From positions 328,400-392,399 of the forward strand of contig NZ_PVTP01000003.1 in the NCBI RefSeq assembly GCF_003003285.1: DNA of 64,000 bases, written 5' to 3'. Source of the DNA: Yoonia maritima (lineage in GTDB: Bacteria; Pseudomonadota; Alphaproteobacteria; Rhodobacterales; Rhodobacteraceae). The position numbers and the translations under genes were made by a program. This document shows positions 53,905 through 62,172 of this stretch, piece after piece. The notes beneath the pieces are model-generated. The model did not search any database, had not been told where the DNA came from, and saw only the letters and a program-made list of their open reading frames with translations. Position 1 is the first letter of the stretch, and each line of letters opens with the position of its first letter.

Positions 53905-54663
53905 ATGTTGAAAACACGGATCATCCCCTGCCTCGATGTCGCCGAAGGGCGCACAGTGAAAGGCGTGAACTTTGTCGATCTGATTGACGCGGGCGACCCC
54001 GTTGAACAGGCCATAGCTTATAACGCCGCCGGCGCAGACGAGCTGGTGTTTCTTGATATCAAAGCAACCCACGAAAACCGTGGCACGATGTTTGACCTCG
54101 CTACGCGTACGGCTGAACAGTGCTTTATGCCGCTGACAATTGGCGGCGGTGTACGTACACACCACGATGTGCGTGATCTGTTGCTTGCTGGTGCAGACAA
54201 GGTCAGCTTTAACTCTGCCGCTGTCGCTGATCCCAATGTCGTCGCCGAAGCAGCATTGCGTTTTGGCAGCCAATGCATTGTCGTGGCAATTGATGCCAAA
54301 ACAGTCGCACCCGGCAAATGGGAAATTTTTACGCACGGCGGACGCAAATCTACCGGCATCGACGCCGTCGAATTTGCGCGGACTGTCGTTGAAAAAGGTG
54401 CCGGGGAAATTCTACTAACCTCAATGGACCGCGACGGCACGAAAGCAGGGTTCAACCTGCCACTGACACGCGCGATATCAGACGCGGTGCATGTTCCCGT
54501 CATCGCCTCTGGGGGCGTTGGCACATTGGATCACCTTGTCGAAGGCGTGACAGAGGGCGGTGCATCGGCAGTTCTTGCCGCTTCGATCTTTCACTTTGGT
54601 ACTTACACAATCGTCGAAGCCAAATCTCATATGGCTGCCGCAGGCATTCCGGTACGACTATGA
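53905..54663 (+). CDS. hisF: Imidazole glycerol phosphate synthase, cyclase subunit
   Basis: 252-aa barrel enzyme paired with His[19 protein letters not shown] with the catalytic Asp, [21 protein letters not shown], and [15 protein letters not shown] with the second Asp are conserved. The start is the ATG at 53905; a frame extending to 53845 is unsupported. Overlaps hisE by ATGA. Confidence 0.96.
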   Translation: MLKTRIIPCLDVAEGRTVKGVNFVDLIDAGDPVEQAIAYNAAGADELVFLDIKATHENRGTMFDLATRTAEQCFMPLTIGGGVRTHHDVRDLLLAGADKVSFNSAAVADPNVVAEAALRFGSQCIVVAIDAKTVAPGKWEIFTHGGRKSTGIDAVEFARTVVEKGAGEILLTSMDRDGTKAGFNLPLTRAISDAVHVPVIASGGVGTLDHLVEGVTEGGASAVLAASIFHFGTYTIVEAKSHMAAAGIPVRL

Positions 54664-54968
54664 AACTTGATGATCTCGCAACATTGATCGCCTCGCGCAA
54701 AGGGGCTGACCCTGAAACCAGCTGGACAGCAAAGCTGTTCGCAAAAGGCCCTGAAAAATGCGCTGAAAAATTCGGTGAAGAGGCGATTGAAGCCATTATT
54801 GAGGCCGTCAAAGGCGACAAAGAAAAGCTAACCTCAGAAGCCGCAGACGTGATCTATCACTTGCTGGTTATGCTTGCTGCGCGTGACGTAAGCCTGAACG
54901 ACGTGGTAGCAGAGCTCTCTCGTCGCCAAGGCACATCGGGAATCACCGAAAAAGCAAACCGCGACTGA
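54660..54968 (+). CDS. hisE: Phosphoribosyl-ATP pyrophosphatase
   Basis: 102-aa all-alpha MazG-like enzyme for the second step of histidine synthesis. The metal motif is in [36 protein letters not shown]. The ATG overlaps the hisF stop. Convergent with the CoA-binding gene 12 bases on. Confidence 0.95.
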   Translation: MKLDDLATLIASRKGADPETSWTAKLFAKGPEKCAEKFGEEAIEAIIEAVKGDKEKLTSEAADVIYHLLVMLAARDVSLNDVVAELSRRQGTSGITEKANRD

Positions 54969-54980
54969 TCTATTCGCGCT

Positions 54981-55400
54981 TCAAAGTCCCAACCGCGGCA
55001 TTTCAATCTTTGGACAGCGATCCTGAATGACATCAACGCCGCGTGCTTCTGCCTTTGCCGCAGCATCGGGACTGTGAACACCCAATTGCATCCAAATCGT
55101 CTGTAGACCTGGCCAACGAGCAAGCGCTGCATCGACAATACCCGGTACAGCATCGCTCGCGCGGAAAATATCCACCATGTCCACGTCGAAGGGGATAGAG
55201 GTCAGATCGGCATAGACCATCTCACCAAATAGCATTTGCCCAGCCAGCCCTGGGTTAACGCCAATCACGCGATAGCCCTGGGCTGCCAGATACTCACCAA
55301 CGCGGCGACTAGGGCGCGCGGGGTTGGCAGAGGCTCCGACCAAAGCAATTGTCTTGGTGCGCGTCAGAACCGCGCGCAGATGTTCATCAGAATATTCCAT
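54981..55400 (-). CDS. CoA-binding domain protein (YccU-like)
   Basis: 139-aa single Rossmann-like CoA-binding domain: ALVGASANPARPSRRVGEYLAAQGYRVIGVNPG, VDIFRASDAVP, and a late IWMQLGV with the EARGVDVIQDRCPKIE end. The family is homologous to succinyl-CoA synthetase alpha N-termini; function unknown. Confidence 0.88.
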   Translation of the reverse strand: MEYSDEHLRAVLTRTKTIALVGASANPARPSRRVGEYLAAQGYRVIGVNPGLAGQMLFGEMVYADLTSIPFDVDMVDIFRASDAVPGIVDAALARWPGLQTIWMQLGVHSPDAAAKAEARGVDVIQDRCPKIEMPRLGL

Positions 55401-55428
55401 AAAGCCACCCTACCCAGCCATTTGTCAG

Positions 55429-55457
55429 AAAAAAAGCGCCCGGAATGACCCGGGCGC
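55429..55457 (-). terminator. Terminator of the rlmB-zinc-ribbon operon
   Basis: An 8-bp G+C stem (55436-55443 with 55450-55457, 6-nt loop) is followed on the minus strand by seven Ts (55429-55435). It lies 125 bases beyond the stop at 55582. Confidence 0.8.
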
Positions 55458-55581
55458 AAAGTTTGGAACGAGGGACAGTGATAAGAGGCACGTCGGTTCC
55501 AAGAACGCGCCTTCGCATATCAACATATGTCCGATTACTCCCCCTAAAAGGGGTGCTCCGCATAATGTGATCACATCGCGA

Positions 55582-55881
55582 TTAGTCGAATAGATCGTCG
55601 AAAACGTCTTCGATCTCATCCCACAGCTCTGCAATCATCTTACGAACAAACGATGCAGCTCTGCGCTTGTCTTTGCGTTTAGGCGCAATGGCGCGTTTGG
55701 TGGGGCGGGCGGGCGTCGCCGTAGGCGCGGTCGACTGGACCGCAGCAACTGGCATGTTCTTAAGCGCTCGCAATGGCGCCCCACAGTTTGAACAGCTCAG
55801 CTCATGCCGCTGCTTGCCGCGCAGACGCAATGCTGCGCGGGTTCCACAATAACAACAGGTCGCAATCTTATTCGCGGGCAT
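55582..55881 (-). CDS. Small zinc-ribbon protein
   Basis: 99 aa. N-terminal CCYCG and SCSNCGAP form a zinc ribbon. A basic, Ala/Pro-rich linker (about residues 50-75) leads to an acidic amphipathic tail (ELWDEIEDVFDDLFD). It lies 9 bases after rlmB on the same strand. Function unknown; the linker and ribbon suggest nucleic-acid or ribosome contact. Confidence 0.7.
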   Translation of the reverse strand: MPANKIATCCYCGTRAALRLRGKQRHELSCSNCGAPLRALKNMPVAAVQSTAPTATPARPTKRAIAPKRKDKRRAASFVRKMIAELWDEIEDVFDDLFD

Positions 55882-55890
55882 AAGTGTTAC

Positions 55891-56667
55891 TTAGGCTTTG
55901 GCCGCATAAAGTGCTACAGCGGCAGCATTAGAAACGTTCAGCGACCCAAATTCAGCCGCCGCATCAATCTTTACCAATTGATCACAGGTTTCGCGGGTCT
56001 TCTCGCGCAATCCCGGCCCTTCGGCCCCCATGACCAGCGCCACCGCGCGGTCGCGTTTGCCTTCGACGGCAGTCTCGATGGTGTCTTGTGCTTCGCCGTC
56101 TAACCCCAGCACAAGATAACCCATCCCCTGCAATGCGACGATCGCGTCTGCCAGATTGCGCACGCGCAAGTAAGGCTGGCGCTCAAGCGCACCGCTCGCC
56201 GTTTTCGCGAGCGCACCTGTTTCAGGGGCCGCATGACGCTGCATGGCGACAACGGCACGCGCACCAAAGACTTCGGCAGAACGTAGAATCGCACCGACGT
56301 TATGCGGATCTGTCACGCGATCCAGCAAAACGATGCGTGGCGGCTGTGGACCATCCCCCAACGCGACGTCTTCAAGCGATCCCCAATCCAGTGGTTTCAC
56401 CTCAAGCGCGGCCCCTTGGTGCACAGATTGTGGATCAAGCGGCGCTGCAAATTTACGTGGATCGGAGATTTCGGGCTCAATGCCCCCCTTCCCTACGGCT
56501 TCGCCCAAACGCTCAACCGCGTTACGCGTCACAACAAGGCGAAGTTTGACGCGATTAGGATTCTCTAGGGCATCCCGAACCGCATGCAGGCCAAATAGCC
56601 AAACGGTTTCGTTTGCGGCAGCGCGCTTACCCTGCTCTTTCGCAATGACCCACTTTGGCTTTTTCAT
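55891..56667 (-). CDS. rlmB: 23S rRNA (guanosine-2'-O-)-methyltransferase RlmB
   Basis: 258-aa SPOUT-family methyltransferase. N-terminal L30-like substrate-binding domain (WLFGLHAVRDALENPNR), then the SPOUT knot: ILLDRVTDPHNVGAILRSAEVFGA, VMGAEGPGL and SLNVSNAAAVALY. Start at 56667 (MKKPKWVIAK); the longer frame to 56964 crosses the tRNA-Tyr gene antisense. Confidence 0.94.
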   Translation of the reverse strand: MKKPKWVIAKEQGKRAAANETVWLFGLHAVRDALENPNRVKLRLVVTRNAVERLGEAVGKGGIEPEISDPRKFAAPLDPQSVHQGAALEVKPLDWGSLEDVALGDGPQPPRIVLLDRVTDPHNVGAILRSAEVFGARAVVAMQRHAAPETGALAKTASGALERQPYLRVRNLADAIVALQGMGYLVLGLDGEAQDTIETAVEGKRDRAVALVMGAEGPGLREKTRETCDQLVKIDAAAEFGSLNVSNAAAVALYAAKA

Positions 56668-56799
56668 TTTATTTTTCCGTTCCTGACACTGTTTCAAAGG
56701 GGCGATACCCGACAAAATGAACTCTGTGAAGACTTGTCGCAAAAACCGACACTTTTGCGGTTGACGGGGCATGGGGCCACAGGTAATCAGCCCCCCAGT

Positions 56800-56883
56800 G
56801 GGCGACAGGCCGCAAGGTGTGGCAGGGGACTGTAACTCCCTCGCGGAGACGCACGCCTGGTTCGATTCCAGGGTCGCCCACCA
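56800..56883 (+). tRNA. tRNA-Tyr (GTA), island attachment site
   Basis: 84 bases with encoded CCA. Acceptor GGGCGAC/GTCGCCC, anticodon loop CTGTAAC (anticodon GTA), a long variable arm as expected for tRNA-Tyr, and a T-arm CCTGG/CCAGG. The tyrosine integrase gene begins (3' end) 100 bases further, which marks the 3' end of this tRNA as the probable attB/attL site. No second copy of its 3' end was found to 64000, so the other attachment site should lie outside. Confidence 0.95.
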
Positions 56884-56941
56884 CTTATTTATCAGACACT
56901 TACGGTGACAGCGACAGACTTGGGCTAGGCCAGAAAACAGG

Positions 56942-56965
56942 CTGGTCCCAATGCCTGGTCCCAAT
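56942..56965. repeat. Tandem 11-bp direct repeat near the attachment site
   Basis: CTGGTCCCAAT occurs twice (56942-56952 and 56955-56965), two bases apart, between tRNA-Tyr and the integrase gene. Such repeats often are arm-type binding sites for the integrase; this role is inferred from location. Confidence 0.5.
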
Positions 56966-56983
56966 ACCTATTCGGTTCTTGTT

Positions 56984-58006
56984 CTATTCTCTACGTTCTT
57001 GGCCAGACTTTGAAAGCATTTTACGGTTTGCCTTCCTTCGGTAGTAAGCAACCATCTCAGCACTTTGACCGGTGATTGCTTGGATTTCTGCGTCACTCGC
57101 GCCAGCTTCGGCAAGTTGAATAATGGAGAGCTTGCGAAGTCCATGAAGGGTATATGCCTTCGCATCTCGCCCCAAAGAGCGCCGCCATTCGCTGAATGAC
57201 TTCTCGGCCGCGTGATAAGTCAGCGGCTCTGTTAGATTCTTCGACAACAAGTGCTGACCTTTTTTCGGGATGCCAGCAATGAAATCACGAAGCTGGTGAG
57301 GACAATAGACCTCCAGGTCCTGCTTGCCCTTCTCGTCTCGAACAGTCATCCACTCTCCCCGAAATTGATCATGCCGCATGGCGACAGCAGCCCCAGGTCT
57401 CTGCCCGGTTCCCAAAATCAGGTTCGCCAGCACCTTTACTCTAAACGGGGCTTCCTGAAGCGCCGCAACCATCCATTCTGGCCATGGCTCGAATTCGCGT
57501 TGTTTCCCGAAGTGCTTGATACCCTTGGCCGGATTCGGCCCCAACGGCCAGTCAAGTTGTTCGGCCGCGAAGTTCCAGAGCAATGAGACTGTTTGTAAAA
57601 AGCGGTCGGCCTTTTTGGGTGTAGCAGCATGCGACTGATGGGCGGCGCGCAGGTCTTGTCGTCCGGTAGCTTTCATCGCCATGGCTCCATTCTTCAATAG
57701 AATGTAATCCATGGGGGGGCGGTATGATTTTTTGGTGCTTTCAGCCAGACGGATCTGAATTTGTGCGTCTGCACGCCATGCCTCGATACAGTCGCGCCAT
57801 GTGTATTTATTCGGAACAATTTGCCCAAGATGCCGTCCGGCTTCACATTTCCAATAACCGCGTCTCATTTGCATGATCGATAAGTGGATCATAGCTGCCG
57901 CTCGTCTAACATGCAGCGAAGGACTGGAAAGAGCCGATTTTGTTGAAAAACTCTTTGCTGCGTCTGCAAATTTTATGAAACTAGGAAGTTGTTCTCTGTT
58001 CATCAA
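56984..58006 (-). CDS. Tyrosine recombinase/integrase with altered N-terminus
   Basis: 340 aa as open frame. The catalytic domain is complete: the first Arg in LGTGQRPGAAVAMRH, HGLRKLSIIQLAEAG (H-x-x-R), ITGQ, and the nucleophile Tyr in MVAYYRRK. The SAM-like core-binding part (about residues 65-170) is present. Residues 1-44 have no integrase character: they are encoded by the inner part of an inverted-repeat element (57937-58102). The native start may be near 57874 (MQMRRGYW), giving a protein truncated at the N-terminus. It is the island integrase, adjoining tRNA-Tyr. Confidence 0.8.
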   Translation of the reverse strand: MMNREQLPSFIKFADAAKSFSTKSALSSPSLHVRRAAAMIHLSIMQMRRGYWKCEAGRHLGQIVPNKYTWRDCIEAWRADAQIQIRLAESTKKSYRPPMDYILLKNGAMAMKATGRQDLRAAHQSHAATPKKADRFLQTVSLLWNFAAEQLDWPLGPNPAKGIKHFGKQREFEPWPEWMVAALQEAPFRVKVLANLILGTGQRPGAAVAMRHDQFRGEWMTVRDEKGKQDLEVYCPHQLRDFIAGIPKKGQHLLSKNLTEPLTYHAAEKSFSEWRRSLGRDAKAYTLHGLRKLSIIQLAEAGASDAEIQAITGQSAEMVAYYRRKANRKMLSKSGQERRE

Positions 58007-58102
58007 ATCACGTCCAGAAATGTCGGAAAAATTTTATAAATTCAGAATATTATTCCGATAATTTTGCATGGAACGCCCGGTATTGGAGTTTTTCAACAAA
58101 AT
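57937..58102. mobile_element. Small inverted-repeat element (MITE-like) at the integrase 5' end
   Basis: Perfect 17-bp inverted terminal repeats: ATTTTGTTGAAAAACTC at 57937-57953 and its complement at 58086-58102. Total span is 166 bases with no transposase. The GAGTTTTTCAACA type of end occurs in several IS families. It covers the 5' portion of the integrase frame and the promoter region. Confidence 0.6.
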
Positions 58103-58159
58103 AAGCCCAGACTCACCAATGCTGCGTCACGCTTGAATGTCCGCATTCGCGAAGTGTTG

Positions 58160-60109
58160 CTATACCAGATTTACCCCATGAGCCTCCCACAACAGCGGCG
58201 GCTCTAGCTTTTTGGACAGATGCGTAATCACAGCATCGGGGACAGCATCTGGTCGATCCCGATTTTGACGGCGCAGTTGGTCTGGGCTTGGCTCGAGATA
58301 GACGATCTCGAGCCGAGCACCGTAGTCACGCAAGAGCCGCAGAACCCGAGATCGGTTCTGCCGTGTCACATTGGTCGTATTCCAAACAAAATCACGTTTG
58401 GCCCTCAGGTGCTCTCTTGCCCGTTCATGTGCCGCCTGGATGAGCTGGCCCTGGTTATCGGTGGCACAAACACCTAGATCGCCCCGGATGACATCCAAGC
58501 TGACCACGGGATGTTCCGGGCGGTGCTTGGCTATCCATGTATCCTTCCCTGCACCAGGGAGGCCGGACATGACGGTGACCGTGCATGGGAACGCCTCATG
58601 AGCCGCATAGTGCGGATCACGATCCTCCAGTTCAAAAAAGGCTACCCGGCTTTCATCGTTGGCGAAGGCGAATGGATGATCCCAGCAACCGGCCTCTTTG
58701 AAGGTTAGTGCAGCGAGGCTGACACTTTCCAGGATAGCCCGCTGGTCCTGACATGTCCGACCCAACGCGTCGGCTTTGGCGTGAATGCATAGGTGATCCG
58801 GCCTGCACCGCCACGATGTTTCAATGGCCAAGCGATTGGGATCAGGTCGCTCGATCAGCCAAAACGGCAGTTGATGGTGGGCGATGATCCTGCACAGGGC
58901 TTCACGCCAGGCAAACGGAGACCCTGCATTCCACAGCAGTTCCCGTGCAATGGATGCACCGACACGGGAATGACCACGGGAAGATATGCGTCCGTCATCC
59001 TCTTGCTTTGTGACGGCGGGCTTGCCGACATCATGCAAGACAGCGGCCCAGAACAGGTTCGTTCGGTCCAGATCGGGAAGACCTTGCCAGTCTGGGTCCG
59101 CCACCAGAGACTCGACGACCATTCGCGTGTGCGTCCCGACATCGCCCTCAGCATGATGGATCGGGTCCTGCGGGCATGTATCGAGGGTAGCAAGCTCCGG
59201 CCAAAGCGACCAAATCGCGTCCCAGCCTACCCGCCAATCTGGACCAGTTGGTACCAAGGCAAGCAGGTTTTCATGTGTGGCGGCGTGGTTGATGGGCTTA
59301 CGCATCGTAGGCCCCCTCCACACCCAACGTAGGTGCAAAGATATCGACACCATCAGCAAACCATTCGGCAGGATCGGACGGTCGTGCCAATGCCCGTCAG
59401 CTGCCTCAATCGCCTGTAAGAAATCTGCACGGACGAACTTGAACCGATCTTCTACGTGGTCTGCGTTTTCCTGTTTCAGATACAGCCCTTCGGCCAGATC
59501 ACTATCCTCGGTCTGCTGGTCTACCAAATCAGGGCGACTGCCAGACCGGTTTGCCGCCACTGACAACACATCGCGCCATTCTTTCGATTTGTACGGCGAT
59601 GGCCGGGTCAGGTTGACCAGTTGGTCAACTGACTTGATCTCTCCAGTATGAACGACCGGCACCGGCATGATCGGCAATCCTGTCAGCAAGGCCCGACGGG
59701 CCGCTGTGCTGAGAAACACACCATTGTCTCGATCCAGAATGTCAAACTCCATGAAGTAGTGAGGCAGCCGGTCATAGAACACAGTGTGTTTAGCATACAT
59801 CCATTCGCCATACATGATGAAACGATGGCCCAGCACTCGGTGCAGGACATGTGCATGAGCCGCAGCCCAGGTCTTGAGCAAAGAGAAGTGACGTTCGCGG
59901 CCACCGCCCGTCAGATAGTGCCCACGGCTTTGCAGCAGCAGGTTGCCATCCACGTCGAAGGACACGGCGGAGTTGGCCCCGTCGAGCTTTTCTTCGACAA
60001 TAAGGGGCTGGCCTGAAAGATCTTTGATCAGTTTGTCATCCGCCATATCGCCCACCTGAAGGCGAGAACCTTCAATGTGCCGCGTACGCGGGTATTTCTG
60101 GATATTCAT
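58160..60109 (-). CDS. RNA ligase fused to HD phosphoesterase-polynucleotide kinase (RNA end-repair enzyme)
   Basis: 649 aa with three modules. Residues 1-247: RNA ligase of the T4 Rnl2 type with motif I EEKLDGAN (nucleophile Lys41), GEWMYAK (100-107), FMEFDIL (119-125), EGLYLKQ (207-213) and FKFV (223-226). From 269: an HD domain (HDVGKP; other ligands in RGHSRVG and AHHQLP). C-terminal: a polynucleotide kinase with P-loop GLPGAGKDT and SLDVIRGDLG. The HD-Pnk half starts with its own ATG (59305) and is like the HD-Pnk end-healing enzymes. The linker 249-268 looks non-native; see the junction feature. Likely role: healing (2',3'-phosphate removal, 5'-OH phosphorylation) and sealing of RNA breaks, possibly tRNAs cut by nucleases; by family, not shown here. 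Confidence 0.8.
   Translation of the reverse strand: MNIQKYPRTRHIEGSRLQVGDMADDKLIKDLSGQPLIVEEKLDGANSAVSFDVDGNLLLQSRGHYLTGGGRERHFSLLKTWAAAHAHVLHRVLGHRFIMYGEWMYAKHTVFYDRLPHYFMEFDILDRDNGVFLSTAARRALLTGLPIMPVPVVHTGEIKSVDQLVNLTRPSPYKSKEWRDVLSVAANRSGSRPDLVDQQTEDSDLAEGLYLKQENADHVEDRFKFVRADFLQAIEAADGHWHDRPILPNGLLMVSISLHLRWVWRGPTMRKPINHAATHENLLALVPTGPDWRVGWDAIWSLWPELATLDTCPQDPIHHAEGDVGTHTRMVVESLVADPDWQGLPDLDRTNLFWAAVLHDVGKPAVTKQEDDGRISSRGHSRVGASIARELLWNAGSPFAWREALCRIIAHHQLPFWLIERPDPNRLAIETSWRCRPDHLCIHAKADALGRTCQDQRAILESVSLAALTFKEAGCWDHPFAFANDESRVAFFELEDRDPHYAAHEAFPCTVTVMSGLPGAGKDTWIAKHRPEHPVVSLDVIRGDLGVCATDNQGQLIQAAHERAREHLRAKRDFVWNTTNVTRQNRSRVLRLLRDYGARLEIVYLEPSPDQLRRQNRDRPDAVPDAVITHLSKKLEPPLLWEAHGVNLV
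59298..59370 (-). other. Probable frameshift junction between ligase and HD-Pnk reading frames
   Basis: At about 59366-59368 the reading frame leaves the ligase's natural C-terminus. In the neighbouring frame the sequence encodes a sensible tail (EWFADGVDIFAPTLGVEGAYDA) ending at TAA 59298-59300, which overlaps an ATG at 59303-59305 (ATGCGTAA) that starts the HD-Pnk part. So the ancestral arrangement was two overlapping genes; a one-base deletion joins them. The alternative, a sequencing error, cannot be excluded from the sequence. Confidence 0.75.
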
Positions 60110-60435
60110 AACAGTCTCATGATGTATCTATTGGTCGCACAAAAACACTCGGTAGGATTTACCGAGGTGTTGGATTGATTATGTGCGCTGCGATTACATC
60201 GGACTTCCGTGGGGTTCAGGATTGAGACAGGAGTCCCAATTAACGTTGACAAGCAAAAAAATCAACAGCGGACTTTTAAAGGCGTTTTTGAATTGTCCGG
60301 TTTGTCCCGCAGTGTATCAGTTCAGGCGTGTTGCAGCGAACGGCGGGCACTCCTGAACCGGTCATCGGTGACCAACGCAGCGAAGGACCCAGAAGAGCCC
60401 AATGTGTCTATTTCTTCACCTAGCTTGAATGCCCG
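60110..60435. other. Intergenic region upstream of the RNA-repair gene
   Basis: Between the ligase start and the WYL gene stop I see no supported gene. A plus-strand open frame at 60209-60439 has no recognisable domain, and I do not call it. Near 60148-60166 there is a 7+5+7 inverted repeat 38 bases before the ligase ATG. Confidence 0.5.
60148..60166. promoter_or_regulatory. Inverted repeat before the RNA-repair gene
   Basis: CTCGGTA and TACCGAG are separated by GGATT, 38 bases upstream of the ligase start codon. It can be an operator or a hairpin in the mRNA leader. It does not match the operator-like repeat at the WYL gene, so another regulator may be involved. Confidence 0.4.
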
Positions 60436-61149
60436 CTAAGCGTATCGTGCGGCTTGCACGCCCGCTTCGAATACAATACGCCGCTGTCGAAATGCCTGAC
60501 CTTCAATGACTTCGGGGCGGCGGATCCTGTCCATTCGAAAATGCCGGAAGTTCTCGCGACTTGGGTCCCATGCGACCAAGTACCAAAGCGGGGGCAAAAT
60601 CAACATGGCCTGAGGTTCGACACGGCGTTTTGAATTGACGCCCTTTGCGTCGCAGTAGTCAAATGTCAGCCGCAGGCGTTCGAGAAACGCCCGCTCAAAA
60701 GCGGGGAGCAGTTCGTCGTCCATTTCTCCGACATTGGAGACATCAACTTGCGGGGCCAGTGGCCCAACGTAGAGGCATTCCAACAGCCGACGAAGGTCGC
60801 GCAGCTTGTCGGATGGCAACGCCTTCTCGATCTTGGCGAGCCCACTATCGGCGAGGCCCGAGAACGGGAGCGATCCGGCGGCCCGCATGCTCGATATGCC
60901 AAGTATCAATGCAAAGACTTCGGCGACAGAGAGTTTGGCGGTCGTTTGCACTGAGCCTGGGTCTAGATAGAGCCCGCCACCGCGGCCTTGTTCGGCATGG
61001 ATCACGTAGCCCTGATCACGTAGGGCAGAAAGGTCGCGCAGGACTGTACTGCGCGATGCGCCCACCTCTCCACTCAAGGATCTGATGGTGATCGCTCCGT
61101 TGCGGCGGAGGCTTCGGATGATGGCGTCTTGGCGGGACCGGCTGTTCAT
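60436..61149 (-). CDS. WYL-domain helix-turn-helix regulator (YafY-like)
   Basis: 237 aa: an N-terminal winged helix (IIRSLRRNGAITIRSLSGEVGASRSTVLRDLSAL), a central helical region, and a C-terminal WYL-domain sensor (RRVEPQAMLILPPLWYLVAWDPSRENFRHFRMDRI). WYL regulators respond to ligands or nucleic acid fragments and often control neighbours. It is divergent from an epoxide-hydrolase-like gene with a 10+5+10 bp inverted repeat in the 87-base gap, the expected repressor arrangement. The RNA-repair gene is downstream on the same strand, 326 bases away. Confidence 0.87.
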   Translation of the reverse strand: MNSRSRQDAIIRSLRRNGAITIRSLSGEVGASRSTVLRDLSALRDQGYVIHAEQGRGGGLYLDPGSVQTTAKLSVAEVFALILGISSMRAAGSLPFSGLADSGLAKIEKALPSDKLRDLRRLLECLYVGPLAPQVDVSNVGEMDDELLPAFERAFLERLRLTFDYCDAKGVNSKRRVEPQAMLILPPLWYLVAWDPSRENFRHFRMDRIRRPEVIEGQAFRQRRIVFEAGVQAARYA

Positions 61150-61167
61150 TTTTCGATCCTAACACAC

Positions 61168-61192
61168 AAAGGTATCATATTTTGATACCTTT
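61168..61192. promoter_or_regulatory. 10+5+10 bp inverted repeat (probable WYL regulator operator)
   Basis: Arms AAAGGTATCA (61168-61177) and TGATACCTTT (61183-61192), perfect, separated by TATTT. It is centred between the WYL gene start (61149) and the hydrolase start (61237), so one bound dimer could control both. Confidence 0.75.
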
Positions 61193-61236
61193 TCGACATA
61201 GGTGAGTGTCGAACCAACCAAACAGGAGACACTGAT

Positions 61237-62172
61237 ATGACCACCATCGCCAATTTTCCTACACCTAGGCTCATTGCGCTCAATGGCATCGAACTAGAGG
61301 TTTTTGAGGCGGGGCAGGAGAACAAAGGCAACCCGATTGTGCTGTGCCACGGATGGCCCGAGCACGCGTATTCCTGGCGCCATCAGATGCCCGCCCTCGC
61401 GGAGGCGGGTTACCACGTCATCGTTCCAAACCAGCGGGGGTATGGAAACTCTTCCTGCCCGGAGGTAGTGGCAGAGTACGACATCGCCCATCTGACAGGT
61501 GATCTTGCTGCGCTTCTGGATCACTTCGGCTATGATGATGCGGTATTTGTCGGCCATGACTGGGGCGCAAATGTCGTGTGGAGCATGGCGCTTTTGCATC
61601 CGACCCGCGTGAAGAAGATAATCAACCTCGCGCTTCCCTATCAAGCCCGCACGCCTGTCCCTTGGATTGAGTTCATGGAAGCTTTGTTCGGAGAGGACAA
61701 CTATTTCGTCCATTTCAATCGGAAGCCTGGTGTCGCGGACGCGGTTTTAGACGCGCAAACGGGCCGTTTCCTGCGGAACCTGTTCCGAAAGAATGTGCCG
61801 CCCGTACCACAGGAGCCTGGGATGATGATGATCAATGTAGCCACAGCTCCGGCGCCTTTGGGCCACCCTATCATGGGCGACGACGATCTTGCCGTCTTCA
61901 CTGCGTCATTCGAGAAGACCGGGTTCACCGGGAGTATCAATTGGTACCGGAACATGGATCGCAACTGGCATATCTTGGCGGATGTCGATCCTGTCGTCCA
62001 GCAACCTACGCTGATGGTATATGGTACCCGGGACATAATCCCACCTTCGGAAAATCTCGCGGACTATGTCCCGAATGTGGAGGTGCTGAGCCTCGACTGC
62101 GGCCATTGGATTCAGCAGGAAAAGCCGCATGAGACCACTCATGCGATCTTAGATTGGCTAAAGGTTCTTTAG
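61237..62172 (+). CDS. Alpha/beta hydrolase, epoxide hydrolase-like
   Basis: 311 aa. The HGWPE oxyanion motif (VLCHGWPEHAYSW), the nucleophile Asp in FVGHDWGANVVW, and the C-terminal histidine (SLDCGHWIQQEKP) fit soluble epoxide hydrolases or haloalkane dehalogenase-like proteins. A lid Tyr is plausible in INWYRNMDRNW. The substrate is unknown; it probably acts on a small xenobiotic sensed by the WYL regulator. GGAG lies upstream of the ATG. Confidence 0.87.
   Translation: MTTIANFPTPRLIALNGIELEVFEAGQENKGNPIVLCHGWPEHAYSWRHQMPALAEAGYHVIVPNQRGYGNSSCPEVVAEYDIAHLTGDLAALLDHFGYDDAVFVGHDWGANVVWSMALLHPTRVKKIINLALPYQARTPVPWIEFMEALFGEDNYFVHFNRKPGVADAVLDAQTGRFLRNLFRKNVPPVPQEPGMMMINVATAPAPLGHPIMGDDDLAVFTASFEKTGFTGSINWYRNMDRNWHILADVDPVVQQPTLMVYGTRDIIPPSENLADYVPNVEVLSLDCGHWIQQEKPHETTHAILDWLKVL

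Noticed and set aside
60209..60439. 76-aa plus-strand frame between the ligase and WYL genes
   Set aside because: No domain, no ribosome-binding site, composition not gene-like.
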